Source: Tethya wilhelma
Taxonomy: Eukaryota; Porifera; Demospongiae; Tethyida; Tethyidae
Reading direction: 5' to 3'
DNA: 64,000 nucleotides
Assembly (NCBI GenBank): GCA_964030475.1
Contig: CAXIPT010000006.1
Coordinates: forward strand, 6,174,231 to 6,238,230
The position numbers and the translations under genes were made by a program. Every line of letters starts with the position of its first letter. The stretch's first letter is position 1. This document shows, piece by piece, positions 53,523 to 64,000 of this stretch. The notes under the pieces are model-generated. The model saw nothing but the letters and a program-made list of their open reading frames with translations, searched no databases and was not told where the DNA came from.

Positions 53523-54927
53523 TTATTCACAATCTTCAAAGCAGTAGTCAAAGATGGCATATCCACCACACCCATCAGTACCGCATATCTTGATATCGCT
53601 ATGGCAATCAGTTGCATTGGTAAGGGTAACAATCATCTTATCAGTCAATGGGCTGTCAGCATTATGAGGGTCATGATCCAAAACTTGAACGGTAAATTCG
53701 CTCCACAAACCACATCCAAAATCAAACCATTCGTTCCATTCCGGATCTCCTGTACTACCAATAATATTATGGTGGGTGTACTTGGGAATAGGAGAATTCC
53801 ATTTTGTAGTTCCAGTGACCTTCATGTAAGGCTTTGGAAGATTTGAATTGTCAGAGTGATCTTTATTCGGTAGATTAATTCCATAACGGGCAAAGAATTT
53901 TAGGTAGCCGTGTATATACTGACAAGAAATCCCACCAAAATTGTCTGGGCATTCACACTGACGATCGGCTGTGTCAGATTCTTCAGAGTACATTGTGGTA
54001 CAAGTCCCACCATTAAGACAAGGCTCGTCCAAACAGAGGTTGTATTGACATTCGGGTCCAGCATAGCTGTCAATGCAAGAACAGGTATAAGATTGAACAT
54101 CACTGTGGCAAATTCCACCATTCTGGCAAGGATTTGGACTGCACTCGTCCCTTACGAAATAGTAGTCAAAGACCATGTAGATTGAACAACTAGGATTACG
54201 ACAGAGTTTAAGATCGGTGTGGTTCCCAGGTGTCACGGGAAATGCTTGCATATCTATCATCTTGTCATCGTTTCCAGTGAAACCCTTGTCTTTATCCCAG
54301 ACACTGACCTTCAAGGACTGAAAGTCTCCAATGCCAAAATACAACCACTGATTCCAGGTAGGATTTTCAGTGCCTCTAATATGATTAGTACGTTCAGTTT
54401 TGGAGCTGTGATCAGCACGCACAGCGATGACTCGGACGTATGGATCAGGATCATTAAACCAAGGGTCAGTATCGGGCAGGTTACGAGCCTTCTTGATGAA
54501 CACTTTCAGATGGCCCTGTACAGGTGTGGCATCCTCCTCAGACGACAAATGAGCTATCCAATTCAGCAACTACAATACATTTAAGAGATGAGGAACAATT
54601 CGTGACACATACATGAATCCTACAGCTGCAATCTTACTACATTTACAAGCACATGAGTAATAGGATCTTCCTAGGATCGAACCAAATTATTATCCACATG
54701 CAATTAGTGGGAGAGAGCCTGGTTCGAGGCTAGCATCTTCCACTATTACTGTAACAAGTATGCCTCACCTTTTCTTTCAGTTCCTCAACTTCTGCAAATT
54801 CCAGTTCCAAGTTTTCCATATATGTATCTCGATACTGCCTCTCAACACCTGAAGCAGGGAGGCTTTTAGCATCGGCAAACAAGCAGTGGAAAAGAAGAAC
54901 AATGATTGTGACTGACAACAGATTCAT
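53523..54927 (-). CDS. H3: secreted C2-EGF-EGF-C2 protein
   Basis: Exons 54927-54769 and 54569-53523, phase 0, 401 aa. The signal peptide starts at MNLLSVTIIVLLFHC; the MGK- start of H2/H4 is not available here (TTGGAAAG before the ATG). C2A is closely similar to H2 with intact loops (PDPYVRV, WDKDKGFTGNDDK). EGF1 ([12 protein letters not shown]) has lost the DExD start. EGF2 is CLDEPCLNGGTC. C2B has diverged in its first loop, LPKPYMKV in place of PDPYxKV, so calcium binding by C2B is doubtful. It ends YAIFDYCFEDCE. Intron 1 has a shortened version of the shared MITE. Confidence 0.85.
54672..54731. mobile_element. Shortened MITE in intron 1 of H3
   Basis: Left inverted end is partly deleted (TAGGATCGAACCA); right end GAGCCTGGTTCGAGGCTA is intact. 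Confidence 0.65.
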
Positions 54928-56320
54928 CTTTCCAATTGGTTCACCAAGAAGTCAGTCAGTTATAGATGTTCTCAAGCTTACGATTGATGGTGATGATATG
55001 GCCAGTTTGAAACGTCTAACAACAGTGTTTATAAAAATACCTCTTTTATAAAGATCGCGGTCTTGCAGCCATCACATTACAATGTGGGAACAATGGTGCA
55101 TGCATACGACTTCAAACCATTTCTAAGGAATAAGAACCATCCTCAGTTGTTTACTCATTTCATTGGTCCTCCATCTTCTTGGCCTCTTTCCTTCATTATA
55201 ATTGCCCCATTCTCCACGGACAAGGTAAACATACCAATTGGGCCGATTGTTTGAACCTAGCAACGCAATTGATCTTACTGCAGCTGGTCAAAAACTATGC
55301 ATGTAAAATAATAATAAAATTATATCCTTCATTTCAGTGAAACTGGAGCCACCAATTAGAAATTTAAAACACAAACAATAACAAACTTTCAATGGCTATA
55401 ATCAATACACCACTGCCGCAGATATTATTATTCTAGGAATGTGAACAAACAAGTGCAATAGATATTATAATTGTTTCCCCTATATGGTATTTGTCAAGAG
55501 CTGTGTCTGACTGGTACTGATAGAGTCACCAATTATGGTGTCCAGTGATCAGATTACTAATATTGAGCATTTCCTCCCATTTTCCTCATTTCCTCGATCT
55601 CTGTAGAATTATATTCTCTTTTTAAGAACAAACATTCCATTTGTTTCTTTCTATCATTGGTAACAGTTACTGTTAGTCTGTGTGTGCATATGTAATGTCA
55701 GCTGAATGATACTATTCTGTATACGTAGCAGTAGTATTATAACAGCTCATCATCAAAAATGTGAGGAAGTCTAGCTGGTATATCAAGATGGCATCAATAA
55801 ATTCTTCTATCAAGTCATTAGGATCGTCAATGGTGGTGCACTGGCTTAATTGTAGGAAGAAGACAATCAAACTAGCTATATAGATCACTTCCCTCACTCA
55901 CACCCACCATACAATTAGTTCCACATAAATACACTGTGCCCTGTGCATCAAGATAACATTAACGACACCTTTGTCCTTTCCTCGTTATCAATGACTGCTC
56001 CTCCATGGAACAAGAATCTCTGTAATTTCTTTCAGCCAATGTTATTTATTTGCTGCTCACAAACATGCATCTTACATATTTTGATAACATTACAACAGAA
56101 TTGATTGATGAAGTTGTGTGGCCTATAATAGTCTACATGATTCTTCAGTATAAAAAAAGTTTATCATAACAAAAAGTTACATAAACTCATGTTGCTACAC
56201 ATAAGTTCCTAGTCAGTCTAAAATAATTAACCTAAGTTCAGTTCTTCTACTTCTCTAGCCTCTACTTCTGTATATACAGTTATAAAAGAGTCACAACTTC
56301 TGAATCAGTTAGTAAAAATT
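54928..56320. other. Spacer between H3 and H4
   Basis: Duplicated flank sequence, closely matching 51179-52000 and 57761-58560, with the 3' part matching 52980-53520. No independent gene. Confidence 0.6.
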
Positions 56321-57760
56321 TTATTCACAATCTTCAAAGCAGTAGTCAAAGATGGCGTATCCACCACACCCATCAGTACCGCATATCTTGATATCGCTAT
56401 GGCAATCACTGGCAATGATAGGGGTAACAGGCATCTTAGCTGTCAGTGGGTCGTCAGCATTATGAGGGTCATGATCAATAACTTGAACGGTAAATTCGCC
56501 CCAAAAATCACATCCAAAATCCAACCACTTATTCCATTTTGGATCTCGAGTGCCTTCTTTATGCTTAGTGCTCTTGGAAACAAACTCGTTGTCAATTTTA
56601 GCTGCAATGACTTTTAGATAAGGGTCTGGATGATTTGAAGCCCAATCTCTATCTGGCAGATCATCACCATACCTCGCAAAGACTTTCAGGTGACCACGTG
56701 TATACTCGCAAGAAATACCACTAGAATTGCCAGGACATTCACATTGACGATCGGCTGTGTCAGATTCTTCAGAGTACAACGTGGTACAAGTCCCACCATT
56801 AAGACAAGGCTCATCCAAACAGCTGTTGTATTGACATTCGGGTCCAGCATAGCCATCGATGCATGAACAGGTATAAGATTGAATATCACTGTGGCAAATT
56901 CCACCATTTTGGCAAGGATTTGGACTGCATTCGTCCTTTATGAAGTAGTAGTCAAAGACCATGTAGACTGAACAACTAGGATTACGACAGAGTTTAAGAT
57001 CAGTGTGGTTTCCAAGTGTCACGGGAAATTCTTTCGTACCTATCATAATGTCGTTGTTGAAAGTTAAACCCTTGTCTTTATCCCAGACACTGATCTTCAA
57101 GGACTGAAAGTCTCCAATGCCAAAATCCAACAACTGATTCCAGTTAGGATTTCTAGTGCCTTTAATATGATAAGTACGTTCAGTTTTGGAGCTGTGATCA
57201 GCACGCACAGCGATGACTCGGACATATGGATCAGGATCATTAAACAAAGGATCAGTATCGGGCAGATTACGAGCCTTCTTGATGTACACCATCAGATGGC
57301 CCTGTACAGGCATGGGGTCCTCTTGGGATGACAAATGTGCTATCCAATTCAGCAACTACAATACATTTAAGAGATGAGGAAATGATACGTACATGAATCC
57401 TATAGCTGCAATCTCACTAGATTTACAAACACATAAGCAATAGCATCTTCCTAGCCTCGAACCAGGCTCTCTCCCGCTAATTTTTTTCCGCACACAAATT
57501 ATTATCCGCAATGACATGCAATTAGTGGGAGAGAGCCTGGTTCGAGGCTAGCATCTTCAACTATTACTGTAACAAGTATGCCTCACCTTTTCTTGCAATT
57601 CCTCAACTTCTGCAATTTCCAGTTCCAAGTTTTCCATATACGTATCTTTATATTTCCTCTCAACATCTGAAGCAGGGAGGCTTTTAGCATCGGCAAACAA
57701 GCAATTGCAGTGGAAAAGAAGAATGATGATTGTGACACACAACAGATTCATCTTTCCCAT
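56321..57760 (-). CDS. H4: secreted C2-EGF-EGF-C2 protein
   Basis: Exons 57760-57587 and 57355-56321, phase 0, 402 aa. Signal peptide MGKMNLLCVTIIILLFHCN. C2A (PDPYVRV, NPNWNQLLDF, WDKDKGLTFNNDI) has lost acidic residues in the third loop (FNND instead of GDDD). EGF1 [15 protein letters not shown]2 CLDEPCLNGGTC. C2B (PDPYLKV, DPKWNKWLDF, IDHDPHNADDP) looks competent for calcium. It ends FDYCFEDCE as in H3. H3 and H4 are the closest pair. Intron 1 has the full MITE. In H3 the weakened calcium loop is in C2B, here in C2A, which suggests paralogue divergence. Confidence 0.85.
57452..57550. mobile_element. MITE in intron 1 of H4
   Basis: TAGCCTCGAACCAGGCTCTC and inverse. Flanks GCATCTTCC and GCATCTTCA, a 9-bp duplication with one difference. 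Confidence 0.85.
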
Positions 57761-58613
57761 ATATACACCAAGAAGTCAGTCAGTTCTGGAAGTTCTCAAG
57801 TTTACGATTGATGATGACGATATGGTTAGTTTGAAACCTCTAACAAGTGTGTTTAAAAATGACTCTTTTATAAAGATCGTGGTCTTGCAGCCATCACATT
57901 ACGATGTGGGAACAATGGTGCACGCATACGACTTCAAACCATTTCTAAGGAATAAGAACCATCCTCAGTTGTTTACTCATTTCATTGGTCCTCCATCTTC
58001 TTGGCCTCTTTCCTTCATTATAATTGCCCCATTCTCCGCGGACAAGGTAAACATACCAATTGGGCTGATTGTTTGAACCTAGCAACGCAATTGATCTTAC
58101 TGCAGCTGGTCAAAAACTGTACATGTAAAAAATAATATATCCTTCATTTTAGTGAAACTGGAACCACCAATTAGAAATTCAAAAACACAAACAATAACAA
58201 ACTTTCAATGGCTATAATCAATACACCACTGCCACAGACATATTGTTGGAATGTGAACAAACAAGTGCATAGATGTTTTTATAATTATAATTATTTCCCA
58301 ATATGGTATTTGCCAAGAGCTGTGTCTGACTGGTACTGATAGAGTCACCAATTATGGTGTCCAGTGATCAGATTACTAATATTGAGCATTTCCTTCCATT
58401 TTCCTCATTTCCTCTCTGTAGAATTATATTCCCTTTTTTAGAATAAACATTCCATTCATTTCTTTCTATCTTTGGTAACAGTTACTGTTAGTCTCTGTGT
58501 GTGCATATGCAATGTCAGCTGAATGATACTATTCTGTATAAGTTAGCAGTATTATAATAGCTATATATAGAAAGGATATTTCTACATTCACTGAGGACAA
58601 AATTGATTAAAAT
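57761..58613. other. Duplicated 5' flank of H4
   Basis: Matches the flanks of H2 and H3. The open frame on + that overlaps exon 1 antisense is a by-product of this conservation. Confidence 0.55.
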
Positions 58614-59528
58614 TTATGATGTGTGTCTTCTATTTCTGTGCAAATGTGAGAATTTTTGTTTCTTTCTTGGTCTTTCATCATGATCAACACTCAGTCTAGC
58701 ACCGTGCTTAGGAATATGGAAGTCCTTGTGGTGCTTCCTGTCAGGCCAATGCCAGCCCCAACTAGCTTTAACATCATTCTCATCCTTCTTCATAATCCTT
58801 GCAAAATCTTCCTCCCTCACCACTGCCACCACTTGGTACTCTATTGGAGAGACCGTGGGCTTAGAATCAGGTATAAAGATCATACCGATCGAGTTTCCGA
58901 CCTGACGCCAGTCATCAGCTACAAAGGACTCCAACACTGGGAGTGCTCTGGGCAGCTGAGAGGCAGCCATGGCAGTAGATTTTATCTTATCCCCATCAGT
59001 CATTTGATACAGGCCCACTAGTGGGTAGTCCAACCTGCTAGCACAGTCAACGTAAAACTGTACCCCTCTCTTTAGCTCCTCTCGTTTCTCGGCCTGAAAA
59101 AATTCTCGCACTTTTTTCCCGCGATGAATCAAACGATATCGCTTCTCCAGTTCACGTAGATGCTCCTCTTCTTCGCGAAGAGGATTAGCACCGAGGGACA
59201 GTTCTTTGCAAACTCTGTCCACCAAGGAAAGGAACGCCTCAGGGGTGAGGTGAGCCTTGAGGTGAAATCGTGGAAGACGCTGCCACCTTCCCATGGAGTA
59301 GCTGAAGTATACGTCAGCTCTGTATTGAGGTATGAGCTCATCTATCGTAGAGGTAAAAGTTTGTAGCATGGCTGAGAATGTATCGTCTGATATTTGTGGA
59401 CGATATTGGCCCAATCCTTCTCGGACTGTAGTGCCTATCGTTGGTCGAACCTGACAGTCAATCCAAATGTTGAAATTTCCACTCTTTGGGCCATAGCATT
59501 GGTTGAAGGCAGTATCAATGGCTTCCAT
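58614..59528 (-). CDS. Single-exon gene, 304 aa, unknown function
   Basis: ATG at 59528 (MEAIDTAFNQCYGPKSGNFN). No signal peptide or TM helix, so intracellular. The N-terminal half has a two-layer-fold look (DVYFSYSMGRWQRLPRFHLK, HLTPEAFLSLVDRVCKEL), in which FHLKAH is reminiscent of HIT-like segments, but this is weak. A charged helix (REEEEHLRELEKRYRLIHRG) follows. The C-terminal 60 residues are rich in K, H and R (KKDENDVKASWGWHWP; RPRKKQKFSHLHRN), a possible nuclear signal. A relic of its 3' end is at 52485-52566. I do not assign a function. Confidence 0.65.
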   Translation of the reverse strand: MEAIDTAFNQCYGPKSGNFNIWIDCQVRPTIGTTVREGLGQYRPQISDDTFSAMLQTFTSTIDELIPQYRADVYFSYSMGRWQRLPRFHLKAHLTPEAFLSLVDRVCKELSLGANPLREEEEHLRELEKRYRLIHRGKKVREFFQAEKREELKRGVQFYVDCASRLDYPLVGLYQMTDGDKIKSTAMAASQLPRALPVLESFVADDWRQVGNSIGMIFIPDSKPTVSPIEYQVVAVVREEDFARIMKKDENDVKASWGWHWPDRKHHKDFHIPKHGARLSVDHDERPRKKQKFSHLHRNRRHTS

Positions 59529-60733
59529 TGTAAAGGTTGGCCTTATAGGGGACCTTGTGCAATAGTCACACTAGGAAGTCAAAATTGAACGTATTGGAGA
59601 GTATATTACATGGCAAAATAAACCAGAATGAAACTAGACTGCTGACCTTACAATTCACTATATACTACAGTATTGTATGCATGCACAAAACAAGTACCAG
59701 AGTTACATACATAAAACAGTTTAATATGCATTCTATTGAATTCACATTTCAATTTCAGTATCTCCCTCATATAATATACATACCTGTTCAAGCTTTAAAA
59801 AGATGGGGCATTATTCTTCACATGCAATTATGCACATAAGCATAATATTATATAGGCTGCATGTGTGTACAGGGAAAATGGGTAAACAAATGTCATGTGA
59901 TGAATTGCATACATGAATACACTTGGGTGATTAATGGGAAACTGTGGTAATATTGTACCACAAATGTTCATGGACAGTTTAACAGCTTTTTAATGGACCC
60001 TACAAGAATATACAATAAGCAAAAACACACTAGACAAACGAGTAAAACAAGTACAGACGAGTTTAGAACCCATTTGGTAAGAAATGAGTATCAGTATCAT
60101 ACATACATGTACACTATACCACCTCAATGACAAGGGAACAAACACAGTTCTATAGCTCTGGAGCTTAAAGGGAGATAGTCTCGCGGACCAGACGTTCTTT
60201 GTGGGTGGAGTAGAGGGAGGGGGAAGGGGAGGAGAGAAAATAAAGGGAAAAAGAAGTTTAACGTCTGGCCCGTGAGACTAAAGGGAGACATTCACATACC
60301 ACACAAGTATCTACTTTTACAACAAAAGATTGTACAACTGGAAAAAAACAACAACAACAACAACATAGACATAATCTATCATTAGCCACACTTAAAGTCT
60401 CTATAAAACCACACTCATCCCTCTCTCTCTCTCTCATACTTACTTAATCGGCCATAATAATGGGTGACCCTATCATTCAAATCCAGTGATAGACTGCTGA
60501 TAGTGCACACACAAACAAAGTCATGTGATGGTTTTCCCCATGAATATAATTAGATAATAAAGGGAGGAAAGCACTATAATATCATCACTAATTTGAAGGA
60601 ATGCTCATTGCATGGATCCATGCTCACAGTAATATAATACAGCAACTATACCTACAAGTTAGCTTTTCAATAAATTATTATCACAAGTCAGATAAAAAGA
60701 AAAAAAAAGAAACAAATTAAGATCAGCAAACAA
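59529..60733. other. Intergenic, one MITE
   Basis: No gene supported. Contains the 60176-60280 element, a CT-rich stretch at 60420-60437 and several A-rich runs. Confidence 0.5.
60176..60280. mobile_element. 105-bp MITE
   Basis: TAGTCTCGCGGACCAGACGT and inverse (ACGTCTGGCCCGTGAGACTA). Flanked by AAAGGGAGA on the left and AAGGGAGA on the right, consistent with an 8-9 bp duplication. Related in termini to the TAGTCTGG elements. Confidence 0.8.
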
Positions 60734-61751
60734 TTATATATTATATGGGTGAAGTAGTTCAGTGGAACACCGCACAATAGTGACACCGCATTCTACAGAA
60801 AAATCATTTGTATTGCCATGTTCATCTACTGGTGATGATGTTCCAATGCAGCGACAGTAGACTGCACTATCAAAATACACGGGGGACGTGGCTGTTAGAG
60901 TCACATGACTGGCGCTATCCACGGGCCAAGCGTTAACAACACTGTAGCTGCACCTCACATCCAGTGTGAAGTAGCCCTGTAAGTGCATATGTGGTATTAT
61001 AATTCCATTGAAAAGAAACATTAAAAGTTGGCTGTACATAATTTATACACAATCAAAACTCCTCCAATCCCTACAAATGTACAGTGGTTAACTAACTTAC
61101 TGGTTTATTAATTTCTAGATCGTATGAAGAACAGGACCATGATGAAACAGAGCTAGATCTGCATGATCTTGTAGACCCTATGCCCTTTATGCCCTTATCC
61201 TCCAAGCAGTGCTCATAGAGGTTGGATGAAGAGTTCAGGAGAGACTTTAAATGATTTAGCCCACTCTCAAGTTGACTGATATTGCTTTTCACACTTGAAA
61301 GAATAGCTTCAATCTTGTCCACGTCTTCCTTGAGCTCAGTTTGCAAATTCTTTACAAGAACTAGTGCAGCAATAGTGATAGAAATGGCCACAATAAACAG
61401 GACAGCCAAGACAAGGATCACAAGTACTGCCTTGAAAGAAGCACACAAACAACTTTCACAAGCCAAATCTCGGCTATCAGCTTTTCTCCTCATTGACTCT
61501 GGGTCCTCCTGATGAAGTTGGGCATAAACACCAGTGCAGGGATCAAGGTTTTCTAGCTGGAGTTGTTCGTAAGGTCCCCCTCCATTGACATAACCACTTT
61601 CACTTTCCATATGAGGATCAGCAGGATTGATGTTGAGGTAGCACCTGTCACTGTTGCTGTCACTGTTGATACCAGCTGCCGAGGGTCGCTTGCCACGCCC
61701 TCTGGAAGCTTTCATTGGAACGTCGTAGCGTACTTCGTATCGTCCGTTCAT
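60734..61751 (-). CDS. I: type II membrane protein with ITAM-like tail
   Basis: Exons 61751-61101 and 60976-60734, phase 0, 297 aa. Residues 1-105 are hydrophilic and hold four spaced tyrosine motifs: YLNI (Y38), YVNG (Y54), YEQL (Y61) and YAQL (Y76). YEQL and YAQL are separated by 11 residues, which fits the ITAM spacing rule YxxL-x(6-12)-YxxL. YLNI and YVNG fit the pYxN pattern bound by Grb2-type SH2 domains. One helix follows (about 108-133, FKAVLVILVLAVLFIVAISI), then a coiled coil (LQTELKEDVDKIEAILSSVK) and a Cys-rich C-terminal domain in exon 2 (LDVRCSYSVV, VYCRCIGTS, VECGVTIVRC). No signal peptide precedes the helix, so it is predicted type II, with tyrosines inside and cysteines outside. 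Phosphorylation is inferred. Confidence 0.75.
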
Positions 61752-62978
61752 ATTCTGAGAGGCTTATAGTTTGAACTTCAATGGCTAGCAATTGCACTCA
61801 CTATAGTTAGAGTTGATAATTTGTGATACCTAAAATTTGTTGATATCTAGTTCAGGTGTAATAAAACTTGAAAACTCTTTCAAAATATTTGTACTATACA
61901 TGTGGCTTGCTTTCTTCACAAATGGCAGTTGTATACAAAATTTGCTCTTTGTGTCTTTGTCTCACATATTCCCAAAATGTCACCAATAAAATAATAAACA
62001 CAGATAAAGATCTGAATGCATGACACACATTAAGTGTGACATTATGGAACCCACACTCAAAATCTACATAACAAGTATACAGCCGCATACATCAACAAAC
62101 ACACACAATATTCAAAGCAAGCACCAGCTCAACTCGATGCCATGCAACGATAATGTATCCATGGTTAGGCTGTTGTACGACAACAATTTGATGATGTGTG
62201 GTACAACTTTACTACACCATAAACACAGCCTTGTACCCAGGCCCCTCCCTCCTTGAAAAATAAGTGAAAGGTCAAAGGAGAGAGCCTGGGTATGAGGCTA
62301 CTTGTAACATCTAAAACACATGCATGTGTAGCCTTAAAAATTCTTTTCCATCGGTCGTAATGGGAGAACTAGATGTGGATGAAGGCTTATGTTGTCACTA
62401 AATAACCAGACAGTAAACAAACATAAATGGATTCTTCCATGGTTATTAAATTAACACAGGTTAGTAGTGGCAGTTATTATTATTTATTTCTGTGTGCACC
62501 CATACTGGGAGTATAAACATTATTACTAGTGAATTGTTTTCATGGAGAGTGAATGCTGAGAATGTGCACTGATAAGTCATCACATACCATTCCAAACACA
62601 ATTACCTCAACCTATATATACACCTAACCAAATCACAGCCATCTTAGGCTACAATATTTGGTTTAGACATAATAGTAAGTCTTTGAATCATCCTTGATTG
62701 GCAAGTTTTATGTAAGATTTTGTAACACCTTTGAAGCAGACGTGTATACAGTGAGAAATTTAAAGCCATAAGAAAACAATGCAACCACACAAACCTAGCC
62801 TGACTTCCTCTGCACATCAGGGCTGCAATGGCACAGTCCACTGATAAATTTCACCATACTAGGTTAGATGCGTTCTGTGCCAGGTTTTCTCTCCTTCATC
62901 ATTTCCTCTGTTATGGCCCAAACCACTGGCACCTACAGTGAGTGGGCTATTTGAGTACGTGCTATTTAGCTCTAGTTT
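61752..62978. other. Intergenic, one MITE
   Basis: No gene recognised; includes the 62227-62300 element. Confidence 0.5.
62227..62300. mobile_element. Short AGCCTCG-family MITE
   Basis: AGCCTTGTACCCAGGCCCCT on the left, GAGCCTGGGTATGAGGCTA on the right. Confidence 0.7.
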
Positions 62979-63437
62979 ACAGCACGTAGTGAGCGTTAAA
63001 TGATACCATTGAAGAATAAGACCGAACTGCAATAGCTGGAGTAATTTTAGTTGATTTTGAGCGCTAATTTTCACAACAGCTTGATAGCCGCTACTTGCGA
63101 GTTAGGTTTAATAGTCACCAACATAATATTGACAATGGAAGGAAGACTGCTACTCAAACTAATATGGACACTGAGTGTAATGGGGTCAGTCATGATGGAC
63201 AAAACAATACAGCACGTAGTGAGCGTTAAATGATACCATTGAAGAATAAGACCGAACTGCAATAGCTGGAGTAATTTTAGTTGATTTTGAGCGCTAATTT
63301 TCACAACAGCTTGATAGCCGCTACTTGCGAGTTAGGTTTAATAGTCACCAACATAATATTGACAATGGAAGGAAGACTGCTACTCAAACTAATATGGACA
63401 CTGAGTGTAATGGGGTCAGTCATGATGGACAAAACAA
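62979..63437 (+). repeat. 230-bp direct duplication containing a first exon
   Basis: 62979-63207 and 63209-63437 appear identical and are offset by 230 bp. Each carries an ATG and the full signal peptide of gene J. Only the second copy has the GT donor (ACAA|GTGAGC), so the first ATG (63135) cannot splice. Confidence 0.9.
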
Positions 63438-63961
63438 GTGAGCAGTAAAAAATAGTGTAAAATTAATATTAAACTTTGCAAAATTTAATGATAACTTCCC
63501 AGTCAGCACAGTCCTACAAACACAGTGTTATCGTTGAACGCTTAAAATACAAAGCAATACTCAATCTCATTTTTTTTATTCTCCCGTGCTCATAATCACA
63601 GGAGGCCAGGTGACACTAAGGCAGGAGTACGTGGGAACTAACTGTCCAGGGACGCTGGTCACGTACACCTGTGTGACCTTTGGCACGGACCTACTTCAGT
63701 GGACCGTGCAGTTGTCACGGGGACAGATAAACACCAACACATTCGATAGATCAACCAATCAGCCAGGGGCTACCCAAGTGTATCAGCTGATTGAAGGTGA
63801 CAACATTGTACTGACTCTTACTGACGCCTCAGGGTTCAGTATGAGGTCAACTCTAGCAACAACACTCAGTCGAGAGCTGGACCAGGCTGAAGTGAGGTGC
63901 TCGATAATAGATGGGAACTTTGTCACAAGAGATTCAGATTCAGCAATGATCAATGTAGCAG
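63365..63961 (+). CDS. J: signal peptide-Ig gene, continues off the window
   Basis: Exon 1 (63365-63437) encodes MEGRLLLKLIWTLSVMGSVM, a signal peptide, ending in phase 1. Exon 2 (63602-63961, 360 nt, phase 1 to 1) is an Ig-like domain: TNCPGTLVTYTC, LLQWTVQLS, a TLATTLSRELDQ strand and AEVRCSII. A GTAGGG donor follows. The layout and phases are those of receptors A-C, although the sequence is distant. The rest lies beyond the window. Confidence 0.7.
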
Positions 63962-64000
63962 GTAGGGAGGGAATATCTACAGGGAGTTCATTGTTGAACT

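Overview
This is eukaryotic, animal-type DNA. Coding sequence is split by short GT-AG introns (one apparent GC-AG), most exons are in phase 1, and the domains are metazoan: Ig, fibronectin III (FN3), sushi/CCP, EGF, C2 and a death domain. The domain mix, small introns, compact AT-rich gene spacing and dense MITE load fit a sponge best, probably a demosponge related to Amphimedon. That assignment is inference; I could not run a database search. Nine single N characters (1510, 4233, 13347, 25047, 26406, 28891, 37624, 40971, 46178) act like contig joins. Several sit at duplicated or frame-broken junctions, so long-range order across them should not be trusted.

The left third (1-19 kb) is a cluster of single-pass membrane receptors. 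The first gene is partial, with a transmembrane exon followed by a 21-bp heptad-repeat coiled-coil tail. A small death-domain gene follows. Then comes a family (A, A', B on +; K, C on -) built from a signal-peptide exon plus interchangeable phase-1 exons for Ig, FN3 and CCP domains. Each ends in a transmembrane/tail exon carrying the same two-tyrosine module, summarised as YxxI[LV]...IE[LV]xxNV[AS]Y[GR]P[IV]. A' and K are decayed copies. The 3' half of B reappears without visible change at 26.4-28.5 kb between two N joins and is probably an assembly artefact.

The middle (20-40 kb) is rich in mobile elements: foldback elements, an 828-bp element with long TIRs and a 7-bp TSD, 9-bp-TSD MITEs, a decayed pogo-type transposase, a Helitron-like relic, two convergent uncharacterised ORFs, and a BEL/Pao fragment whose integrase core is replaced by unrelated in-frame sequence. 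Pieces of further receptors lie between them on the minus strand: an FN3 exon, TM exons and a coiled-coil exon.

From 39.7 to 45 kb on + are an IgGFc-binding-like exon, two near-identical FN3-TM modules, and gene G, an apparently secreted Ig-Ig-FN3x3 protein with a Cys-rich C-terminal domain. From 46 to 58 kb on - is a tandem array of four two-exon genes for secreted C2-EGF-EGF-C2 proteins. Three of them share a MITE in intron 1. After these come a single-exon gene of unknown function, a type II membrane protein with an ITAM-like tyrosine pair, and the start of another signal-peptide/Ig gene at the right edge.

Taken together, the window looks like a fast-evolving, duplicating cluster of surface-recognition receptors with interchangeable ectodomains and conserved tyrosine tails. 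It sits beside a death-domain protein and secreted adhesion proteins, and is a candidate self/non-self or innate-recognition complex.
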